A stretch of DNA of 34,467 bases from Bacteroidota bacterium (GTDB lineage Bacteria; Bacteroidota; Bacteroidia; Bacteroidales; VadinHA17). The notes beneath the pieces are model-generated. The model ran no database searches and was not told the DNA's origin. It saw only the letters and a list, made by a program, of their open reading frames with translations. Of this stretch, positions 8,472 through 14,823 are shown in pieces (the first letter of the stretch is position 1; every line of letters starts with the position of its first letter). The stretch is taken from positions 1 to 34,467 of the forward strand of contig DRPN01000003.1 in NCBI GenBank assembly GCA_011374625.1, in the 5' to 3' direction. Both the position numbers and the translations under genes were made by a program.

Positions 8472-9251
8472 TCAAGCGAACAGGGTAAAATCATCAGCAT
8501 CCAGATGCACGGGAAACTTTTCACGGAATCGCTGTAGTTCATTGAGATCTATTGAACATGTTAAAACTCCTTCTCTTCCCGTTTCAAGAGAAGCAAGTAT
8601 CTCGCCTTTGGGCGAAATGACGGCTGAATCTCCGGAATAAGAAATATTTCTTCCATCTTTTCCGGTTCTGTTTACCCCGGCCACATACATCTGGTTTTCA
8701 ATAGCACGGGCTTTCAACAGGATATTCCATACGTTTCGCCTGCTTGCTGGCCAATTGGCCACGAAAATTAAAAGATCGGCATCGTTCCGGCTTCGGATCC
8801 ATACCGGAAAACGCAAATCATAACAAATAAAAGGTTTAATACGAAAATTCCGGAAAGGGATTACAATACGCTGATTTCCCGGTGTATAATGCAAATGCTC
8901 CTCTCCCATTCGGAAAAGATGCCGTTTATCATAAACATATTCTCTCCCATCAGGAAAAACATACAAAAGTCTGTTAAAGTATTTTCCGTTATCGCGCACG
9001 ATATAACTTCCGGCAATACAAGCTCCTGTCCTGCCAGCCATGGTATGCAGCCAGACATATGCAGGTCCTTCCGGTTCCTCAAACCAAGTCTCCGGGTCCA
9101 TGGTGAAGCCAGTGGAAAACATCTCAGGAAGAATTATCAGGTCGGTATGTCCTGTCAAAGGATGAATGACCCGGTTCAAGCGCCTGAAGTTGTCATCTGG
9201 TTGCTGCCATGTAATATCAAACTGTACCAGAGAAACAGTTAATGTGCTCAT
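8472..9251 (-). CDS. omega-amidase-like carbon-nitrogen hydrolase (YafV/Nit2 family)
   Basis: A 259-residue single-domain nitrilase-superfamily enzyme. The Glu-Lys-Cys triad is visible: Glu43 in LPEMFSTGF, Lys109 in YDKRHLF and Cys143 in CYDLRFP. The LPEMFSTGF and DKRHLFRMGEE segments are typical of the YafV/omega-amidase group, which hydrolyses 2-oxoglutaramate and 2-oxosuccinamate, deamidated by-products of glutamine and asparagine transamination and of methionine salvage. The C-terminal region GDSAVISPKGEIL is usual. No signal peptide, so cytoplasmic. Its stop is 11 bases from the convergent dehydrogenase stop. Its start is about 12 bases beyond the terminator of the gene behind it, so it probably has its own promoter or starts with almost no leader. 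Confidence 0.87.
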   Translation of the reverse strand: MSTLTVSLVQFDITWQQPDDNFRRLNRVIHPLTGHTDLIILPEMFSTGFTMDPETWFEEPEGPAYVWLHTMAGRTGACIAGSYIVRDNGKYFNRLLYVFPDGREYVYDKRHLFRMGEEHLHYTPGNQRIVIPFRNFRIKPFICYDLRFPVWIRSRNDADLLIFVANWPASRRNVWNILLKARAIENQMYVAGVNRTGKDGRNISYSGDSAVISPKGEILASLETGREGVLTCSIDLNELQRFREKFPVHLDADDFTLFA

Positions 9252-9261
9252 AGATGCCGGT

Positions 9262-9300
9262 TAAAAATAAAAAGGCGTTTGCCCATACAAACACCTTTTT
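9262..9300 (-). terminator. intrinsic terminator of the 386-residue unknown gene
   Basis: Read on the minus strand, GGTGTTTG and CAAACGCC pair over 8 positions (one G-U) around a 6-base loop, extended by an A/T run on both sides and followed by a U-rich tail (TTTTTATTTTTA). It stands 20 bases after the stop of the gene at 9319-10479 and just before the nitrilase start. The tail TATTTTTA also resembles a -7 box with a TTTG 18 bases upstream (plus-strand 9288-9291). Confidence 0.7.
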
Positions 9301-9318
9301 GCCGGATTTTTAATATCA

Positions 9319-10479
9319 TTATTTTCCACCCTTCCTTTCAGCATAATACTGATCCAGAATATGTGTCATCAAAGGTTGATAAAAATGCCAGTAAAAATAA
9401 CGTTTTTTCTGAAGAAACGGGACTCCTATTTTCTGACAAAACTTTTCATAACCGGAAAAATATGCTGATCTCATATAAATCGGATTATTGGCAAAATTTC
9501 CGGCAAAATAAAAATGCGGGTATTCAGTGCTGCTCTCCAGCACAGCCGGAAATTGATTGGGAATAGAATTACTGGTAAGAATGGAATCCCCCATATCATT
9601 CACATGGATCTTAAAGAATGAAACCACCTTGTTGTTACCAGGATCAACCACCTCAAACCAGGAAGGAAAAGCAACTTTATAAGGCAGACCGAATTTTTTC
9701 TGACCGTATTCTGTGGTATAAATATATGGTACTTCAAAATCCAAATCCTTTTTATCTTCAAGAACAACAACACTGTTGTTAAAGCTAACAAAAACAATCC
9801 CCCCATGTTTAAAAGTCCATGGTTTATGATACTGTTTCCGGTAAATATCCATGATCCATTTGGGAAGTTCGGGGTTTTTAATGGAATCCAGTGAAGAAAA
9901 ATATTTTCCCAGCCACTCAGTCCATTTAAGATCAAACAAATTTTCGGTTTTCGTTCTTTCAAGTAAATCGGTTGGATAAGCCAATATGTCATATTCCCCA
10001 ATGAACAGTTTTTTCCTGTTCTTCATTTCTTTAAGGAATAAATAATCATTGTTATTGGTTCCCCCATAAATTTTTCTCGATCTCCGTGTTCTGTTGTTTC
10101 CTTTATACCAGTCGTTAAAATAAACTCCATAAGTATCTGTAAAGTAGGCCATATCAAAAGAATCAGCCAACTCAATAACTTTGGACAGACGTATTCTCTT
10201 TATTTCATACTGCTTACTACGCTGGGGTTTTAGCGGGAAAAAACCGAAATAGTCTTTAATGTAATTATATCTTTTTTTATCCGGTTTTACATATTTCTCA
10301 TGTGTCAGAATCCAATTAAACGAACGATGATTTTCCCTTAAAAAAGTCGGGACTGTTTTGTCTAAAATAAGGATATTCAATTCTTTTTTAGGCTGGAATA
10401 CCCATTTGAACAACAAATATCCTGGCACAAGAGACAAAATTACCAAGATGATGAAGAAAGTCTTTATTGGTTTATTCAT
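9319..10479 (-). CDS. membrane-anchored protein of unknown function
   Basis: I do not recognise this 386-residue protein as a named family. Residues about 6-27 form one hydrophobic segment (FFIILVILSLVPGYLLF) after a short basic N-terminus, fitting a signal anchor with the rest outside the cytoplasm. The remainder looks like an alpha/beta domain: strand-like ILILDK, then DMAYFTDTYGVY, then GGTNNND and KKLFIGEYDILAYPTDL. This order is loosely reminiscent of Rossmann-like or glutamine-amidotransferase-like folds, but no catalytic Cys-His pair stands out, so no function is assigned. It is rich in Lys, Tyr, Phe and Asn, and its codons are more AT-rich than those of neighbouring metabolic genes. 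It is a single-gene unit with its own terminator (9262-9300) and candidate -7 boxes upstream. Confidence 0.75.
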   Translation of the reverse strand: MNKPIKTFFIILVILSLVPGYLLFKWVFQPKKELNILILDKTVPTFLRENHRSFNWILTHEKYVKPDKKRYNYIKDYFGFFPLKPQRSKQYEIKRIRLSKVIELADSFDMAYFTDTYGVYFNDWYKGNNRTRRSRKIYGGTNNNDYLFLKEMKNRKKLFIGEYDILAYPTDLLERTKTENLFDLKWTEWLGKYFSSLDSIKNPELPKWIMDIYRKQYHKPWTFKHGGIVFVSFNNSVVVLEDKKDLDFEVPYIYTTEYGQKKFGLPYKVAFPSWFEVVDPGNNKVVSFFKIHVNDMGDSILTSNSIPNQFPAVLESSTEYPHFYFAGNFANNPIYMRSAYFSGYEKFCQKIGVPFLQKKRYFYWHFYQPLMTHILDQYYAERKGGK

Positions 10480-10522
10480 AAGAACCTGAGCTTTTTAGAT
10501 TAACTAACAGATATCTTACCCA

Positions 10523-10538
10523 CAAAAATACAAACATA
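10523..10538 (-). promoter_or_regulatory. two adjacent candidate -7 boxes upstream of the unknown gene
   Basis: On the minus strand TATGTTTG (10538-10531) and TATTTTTG (10530-10523) lie end to end; each matches TAnnTTTG exactly. They would give a leader of roughly 40 bases to the gene starting at 10479. No good TTTG is present 19-21 bases upstream of either, so the -33 element is missing or weak. Confidence 0.4.
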
Positions 10539-10667
10539 AAAGTATTAAAATAATTTAAGATAAAAAATTTTACCTGAAATCTTTTTTGAACCTACTTTCT
10601 GAGATATGTTGTCAATATATCTGTCATAATTATTTATTAGGTGCATTAAGTAAATATTTCGTAAGGA

Positions 10668-11363
10668 CTATCCTAGTTCACTGAGTATCTTGACAACATC
10701 GAGGCTCTTGATCTCAACTTTCCTGCCATCCATTTGAATGATCTTGTCATGCTTAAATTCATTAATAGTGCGTATAAAACTCTCTTTAGTTGTCCCGGCC
10801 AATTCGGCAAGCTCATGACGGGTAAGCGGGAACTCAAAAGAATAAGAATGAAAAATTTCTTCGGAAAAATATAACAGTACATCGGCAATCCTACCTGGCA
10901 GTTGTTTATGCGTTTGACTATTGAGGCGTGTAAAGATATACAGGGAATCCCTGCTGAGTATTCTAATCAGGTCAAGAGCAAAACGGCCGTTGGACAAAAC
11001 AAGATGGTTAAATGTTCCAAAGTCGATGATCAGCACCATGGTGTCAACGATAGCTGTGCCGGAATACTGATATTCACTCTCTGCATAAATGTTATCCAAC
11101 CCGACAAACTGATTGCCTGAAATAATCTTCAGGGTCACCGAACGGTTTGTTCCATTCTCTTTATATATTTTTACAAGCCCTGAAACCACATACATCACAT
11201 GTGATGTGCGCGTATGTTGCCTGAATAAGGTATCTTTATTATGATATTGAACCAAACTGCTGTTTTGTATCACAGCATCCCGTTCCTCTTCTGAAAAATT
11301 TTTGAATACCCAGGATTTATCCAGAATTCCCTGTATATCATTTTTTGGATCTGTATTTTCCAT
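10668..11363 (-). CDS. Crp/Fnr-family transcriptional regulator
   Basis: A 231-residue regulator with an N-terminal cyclic-nucleotide-binding-like beta barrel (about residues 30-120: MYVVSGLVKIY, LKIISGNQFVGL), a dimer helix, and a C-terminal winged helix (about 165-225: LTRHELAELAGTTKESFIRTI). There is no cysteine in the protein, which rules out an Fnr-type Fe-S cluster or redox Cys. The phosphate-cassette signature of true cAMP-binding Crp (RSAT-like) is not clear, so the effector is unknown. It is divergent from the receiver gene at 11523, and the gap between them holds a 15-base-arm inverted repeat, a plausible place for control of one or both genes. Target genes cannot be told from this window. 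Confidence 0.88.
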   Translation of the reverse strand: MENTDPKNDIQGILDKSWVFKNFSEEERDAVIQNSSLVQYHNKDTLFRQHTRTSHVMYVVSGLVKIYKENGTNRSVTLKIISGNQFVGLDNIYAESEYQYSGTAIVDTMVLIIDFGTFNHLVLSNGRFALDLIRILSRDSLYIFTRLNSQTHKQLPGRIADVLLYFSEEIFHSYSFEFPLTRHELAELAGTTKESFIRTINEFKHDKIIQMDGRKVEIKSLDVVKILSELG

Positions 11364-11405
11364 GACTTTATTTTCACGGCTAAAAATAAATAAAAATTTT
11401 TAACA

Positions 11406-11444
11406 GATGATATAAATTACTAAAAAACGGTAATCTATATCATC
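11406..11444. repeat. long inverted repeat between crp-like and receiver genes
   Basis: Arms 11406-11420 (GATGATATAAATTAC) and 11430-11444 (GTAATCTATATCATC) are complementary at 14 of 15 positions around a 9-base centre. The one mismatch becomes a G-U pair if transcribed from the minus strand. A TATTTTTA-like -7 box for the crp-like gene lies at 11388-11381, which would place this repeat over its -33 region. It could be an operator, a cruciform, or an RNA hairpin; the sequence alone does not decide. Confidence 0.65.
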
Positions 11445-11507
11445 ATAATTATTAACAATATTCCGGAAAAACTCTGTAAATTGCAGAAAAATAAGTTTCA
11501 GAAAATC

Positions 11508-11515
11508 GGGAGGAG
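11508..11515 (+). promoter_or_regulatory. Shine-Dalgarno site setting the receiver gene start
   Basis: GGGAGGAG lies 7 bases before the GTG at 11523. Such strong sites are uncommon in Bacteroidota, and this one favours GTG 11523 over the upstream in-frame TTG at 11481. Confidence 0.5.
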
Positions 11516-11522
11516 TACGAGG

Positions 11523-11891
11523 GTGTCAGACAAGAAGATACTGATTGTAGATGATTCTTCCACCAATGTTGTTTTGTTAAATGCAGTATTGGCACAACAT
11601 GGGTATGAAGTGATCTCGGCATTGAATGCACGTGAAGCATACAAGCTTGTTGACAAGCAAAAACCGGATCTGATCCTACTGGATTTGTTAATGCCCGAAA
11701 TAAGCGGTTTTGATTTTCTTGAAAAAATAAAAAAAGATCAATCTTTGAAAGATGTTCCCGTTGTCATTGTTTCGGCTATTGGCACGAAAGAAAATATCCG
11801 GCAGACAAAGAAAATGGGCGCCGTACACTTCATATCCAAGCCCGTCAACGTGGATGAAGTACTGAATACTGTGAGCCGGTTGCTTTCCTAA
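11523..11891 (+). CDS. single-domain response regulator (CheY-like receiver)
   Basis: A 122-residue protein made of one receiver domain and nothing else. It shows the acidic pair Asp10-Asp11 (ILIVDDSS), phospho-acceptor Asp54 (LILLDLLMP), Ser84 at the Thr/Ser switch position (VIVSAIG) and Lys106 (ISKPVN). I chose GTG 11523 because it follows a GGGAGGAG site and gives the normal MSDKKILIVDD opening; an upstream TTG would add 14 residues with no domain role. There is no output domain, so it probably acts by protein contact or in a phosphorelay. No histidine kinase is encoded nearby, so its partner is unknown. It is divergent from the Crp-like regulator and is followed 159 bases later by the phosphate permease gene, with no sign of cotranscription required. 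Confidence 0.9.
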   Translation: MSDKKILIVDDSSTNVVLLNAVLAQHGYEVISALNAREAYKLVDKQKPDLILLDLLMPEISGFDFLEKIKKDQSLKDVPVVIVSAIGTKENIRQTKKMGAVHFISKPVNVDEVLNTVSRLLS

Positions 11892-12019
11892 AAGAAATTT
11901 CCTGAATTTCATTTCCCTTTCATTGTTTTGATTTCCATTCAAATTTTTAATCATAAAGTTTTGTATGGAATATTTATTAACGATAAATTAACATTGTCTT
12001 TATTTCTTTTTATTATTTT

Positions 12020-12027
12020 TACATTTG
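12020..12027 (+). promoter_or_regulatory. candidate -7 box of the phosphate permease gene
   Basis: TACATTTG matches TAnnTTTG exactly and would start transcription near 12034, some 17 bases before ATG 12051. The nearest TTG (11994-11996) is 23 bases upstream, a little too far. The box argues against the longer open frame that begins with a TTG at 11928. Confidence 0.4.
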
Positions 12028-12050
12028 CTTTGCAAAAAATAACAAAGGGC

Positions 12051-14318
12051 ATGCACACTTTATATCTTTTTATTGTAACCATACTCGTTATTCTTGCAAT
12101 TTCCGACCTTGTTGTAGGTGTCAGCAATGATGCTGTCAACTTTCTCAATTCAGCACTGGGGGCCAAAACAGCCCCCTTTCATATTATTTTACTTGTTGCT
12201 GCTCTGGGCGTATTGATCGGAGCTACTTTTTCCAGTGGAATGATGGAAGTGGCCCGGAAAGGGATTTTCCATCCTGAACATTTTTACTTTAACGAGATCA
12301 TGCTGCTTTTTTTGGCTGTGATGCTCACCGATGTCATCATGCTGGACTTTTTCAATACATATGGACTTCCAACATCAACGACCGTATCTATCGTATTTGA
12401 ACTACTGGGCGCCGCCGTAGCTATTTCTATCATCAAAATCACGAGAAATCCGGATGCTCCGCATGATCTGGGCACCTATATCAATTCGGGAAAAGCCCTG
12501 GCAATTATTTCCGGTATACTGATTTCTGTGGTTGTTGCTTTCCTGGTGGGAGCTTTCATACAATGGCTGGTCAGACTGGTCTTTACATTTAATTATGAAC
12601 GCACCTTTAAATATTTTGGGGCTTTGTGGGGAGGTTTTTCCTTCACAGCTATTATCTATTTTATTTTGATAAAAGGAGCTAAAGGCTCATCCATTATCAC
12701 ACCTGACACACTGGTATGGATCAAAAGCCATACCATGCTGATCCTGGGTCTAAGCTTTATCGGATGGACTGTCTTACTTCAGGTTGTACTCTCATTGTTT
12801 AGGATTAATATACTCAAGTTCATTGTGCTTGTGGGCACATTTGGCTTAGCCATGGCTTTTGCCGGGAACGACCTGGTCAACTTTATCGGAGTGCCTTTGG
12901 CAGGTGTGGCATCCTTTCAGGAGTTTATCCGTTCAGGTGCCACCGATCCATCTGGTTTTGCCATGACTGCCTTGGCTGGCCCTGTAAAAACGCCTACATT
13001 CTATCTTCTGCTTGCAGGCCTTATTATGGTTCTTACTATGGCTTTTTCCAAGAAAGCCCGTACCGTAACGGCTACCACTATTGATCTGAGCCGCCAGGAA
13101 GAAGGCCAGGAAAGATTTGAATCTTCTGTGCTGGCACGGGCTATTGTAAGGCAAACTGTAGGACTATCCAAGGCCATCAAGTTTGTCATACCGGAAAATG
13201 TCCGTGTTACTATAAATAAACGGTTCGACCGTACCGAATACAACAAGCTGAAAAAGGAAAAAGGAGTAGCTTTTGATATGGTTCGGGCATCGGTAAACCT
13301 GGTAGTAGCCAGCATCCTGATCGCCATAGGAACATCCCTGAAACTGCCTCTCTCAACCACCTATGTCACGTTTATGGTCGCGATGGGGACATCCCTCGCC
13401 GACAGAGCCTGGGGAAGAGAAAGTGCCGTATATCGTGTCACAGGTGTAATCGTCGTCATCACAGGTTGGTTTATGACTGCCATGATCGCCTTTACCATTT
13501 CTTTTATCATTGCCTATATTATCTTTTATGGTAAAATTTACGGGATACTTGCTTTTCTGGCCCTGGACACTTATCTTATCATTAAAAACAGATTTATTCA
13601 TTCCAAGAGAGAAGAAGAAAAACAGAAAAAGGAAGAAATCATCAGTGATACCCATGAAATAAATGGATCGGAAGTTTTTAACAAATGTAAAACCGAGACC
13701 CTGTCCATTCTGGAAGAATCCTCCAATCTTTTTTACAATACACTGATCTATTTCAGCAAGGAAAACAGAAAAAAACTGAAAAATATTCAGAAAAAAATCT
13801 ATAATTTGAACAAGAAGGTCAAGGAATTGAAAGATAATGTCTACTTTACCATACGTAATCTTGAAGAAAATTCAATTGAAACAGGCCATTACTATGTCCA
13901 ATCACTTGATTATTTAAGAGAAACCGCACATTGTCTGACTTACATCAACAACCCCATATTCAAGCATATCGATAACAACCATCCTCTTTTTCCCCGGGAA
14001 CAAATGGAAGGAATGCTTAAAATCAATGACAAGATTTTCACTTTATTTAAACATGTTAAAGAAGCTATTCAAAAAGATGAGTTTGATAATATAGATTTAA
14101 TTCTGGAAATTCAGAAAGAAATACTGAGCGATATCAAAAGCCTGCAGAAGAAACATGTTAAAATGATCAAAAAGCACGGGAATATCAAAACACGTCCCAG
14201 TATTCTACTGTTTAATATTCTCGGTGAATCCAAGAACCTGGTATTATATCTCGTAAATATCTTGAAGGCGCAACGTGACTTTGTGATTTATCAAAAGGAA
14301 AATCATCTCCTCTCTTAA
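12051..14318 (+). CDS. PiT-family inorganic phosphate permease fused to a PhoU-like (DUF47) domain
   Basis: Imports inorganic phosphate across the inner membrane by ion symport. From ATG 12051 the protein has 755 residues and opens MHTLYLFIVTILVILAISDL, as relatives do; the longer frame from TTG 11928 would add an AT-rich, implausible leader. Two inverted PiT repeats are marked by SDLVVGVSNDAVNFLNSALG near residues 19-38 and GNDLVNFIGVPLAG near 272-285. About ten or more membrane spans run to about residue 515. From about 520 to the end the protein is soluble, charged and helical (KLKNIQKKIYNLNKKVKELK), matching the PhoU-like domain found fused to PiT proteins in this phylum and thought to regulate transport. 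The stop is 3 bases from the convergent yjbQ-like stop. Confidence 0.93.
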   Translation: MHTLYLFIVTILVILAISDLVVGVSNDAVNFLNSALGAKTAPFHIILLVAALGVLIGATFSSGMMEVARKGIFHPEHFYFNEIMLLFLAVMLTDVIMLDFFNTYGLPTSTTVSIVFELLGAAVAISIIKITRNPDAPHDLGTYINSGKALAIISGILISVVVAFLVGAFIQWLVRLVFTFNYERTFKYFGALWGGFSFTAIIYFILIKGAKGSSIITPDTLVWIKSHTMLILGLSFIGWTVLLQVVLSLFRINILKFIVLVGTFGLAMAFAGNDLVNFIGVPLAGVASFQEFIRSGATDPSGFAMTALAGPVKTPTFYLLLAGLIMVLTMAFSKKARTVTATTIDLSRQEEGQERFESSVLARAIVRQTVGLSKAIKFVIPENVRVTINKRFDRTEYNKLKKEKGVAFDMVRASVNLVVASILIAIGTSLKLPLSTTYVTFMVAMGTSLADRAWGRESAVYRVTGVIVVITGWFMTAMIAFTISFIIAYIIFYGKIYGILAFLALDTYLIIKNRFIHSKREEEKQKKEEIISDTHEINGSEVFNKCKTETLSILEESSNLFYNTLIYFSKENRKKLKNIQKKIYNLNKKVKELKDNVYFTIRNLEENSIETGHYYVQSLDYLRETAHCLTYINNPIFKHIDNNHPLFPREQMEGMLKINDKIFTLFKHVKEAIQKDEFDNIDLILEIQKEILSDIKSLQKKHVKMIKKHGNIKTRPSILLFNILGESKNLVLYLVNILKAQRDFVIYQKENHLLS

Positions 14319-14321
14319 TTT

Positions 14322-14735
14322 TCACTCTCCCATAATAGTTATCACGATCCTGCGGCTTCCGCCATGGCGTCGGAATTCACACAAATAGACTCCCTGCCAC
14401 GTTCCAAGGTTCAATCTATGGTTGGTAATGGGGATAGATACGGAAGAACCAATGATGGCTGACTTCAAATGAGCAGGCATATCGTCACTTCCTTCCAGGG
14501 TATGCATAAACCGAGGATAGTCCTCAGGCACCAGGTCATTCATAAACGTTTCAAAATCACGACGCACAGTAGGATCCGCATTTTCATTCAAAGTAAGACC
14601 GGCTGAGGTATGCTGAATAAAAATATGCATAACCCCCTCGGATGGCAATGTTCCGGCCTTTTCAAGAATCAGTGAAGTAATCAGATGATATCCTTTCGGA
14701 AAAGGAGGCAGGCTGAATTGTATCTGTCGAACCAT
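14322..14735 (-). CDS. YjbQ/UPF0047-family protein
   Basis: A 137-residue cytoplasmic protein of the YjbQ family, whose members have thiamine-phosphate synthase-like side activity and an unsettled physiological role. Conserved parts are IFIQHTSAGLTLNENADP, the acidic loop PEDYPRFMHTLEGSDDMPAHLK (ends quoted: PEDYPRF and DDMPAHLK), SVSIPITNHRLNLGTWQGVYLCEFRR (here GTWQGVYLCEFR), with His48-like and His92-like residues that bind metal in relatives. I chose the ATG at 14735 (MVRQIQFSLPP) rather than 14753 because it matches family length and a TATTTTTA box at 14761-14754, with a CGAA 19 bases further up, would start transcription between the two ATGs. It is convergent with the phosphate permease gene and divergent from the TonB receptor gene. 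Confidence 0.9.
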   Translation of the reverse strand: MVRQIQFSLPPFPKGYHLITSLILEKAGTLPSEGVMHIFIQHTSAGLTLNENADPTVRRDFETFMNDLVPEDYPRFMHTLEGSDDMPAHLKSAIIGSSVSIPITNHRLNLGTWQGVYLCEFRRHGGSRRIVITIMGE

Positions 14736-14753
14736 AATATTTAATTTTCGCAT

Positions 14754-14784
14754 TAAAAATACCTGTTTTCACAATGAAAACGAA
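14754..14784 (-). promoter_or_regulatory. candidate promoter of the yjbQ-like gene
   Basis: Minus-strand TATTTTTA (14761-14754) resembles TAnnTTTG, and TTCG (plus-strand CGAA 14781-14784) stands 19 bases upstream in place of TTTG. Transcription near 14747 would exclude the ATG at 14753 and favour the one at 14735. Confidence 0.35.
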
Positions 14785-14823
14785 AAAAAACAGTTTATTT
14801 TGAGAACCGGAAAACAATTTTAA

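Noticed and set aside
11894-11910. Small hairpin GAAATT/AATTTC after the receiver gene
   Set aside because: Six A/T-rich pairs with no real U-run; expected by chance in such AT-rich sequence.
11928-12050. Longer N-terminus for the phosphate permease from a TTG start
   Set aside because: The added 41 residues are encoded by very AT-rich sequence, are not part of the family, and contain a promoter-like box.
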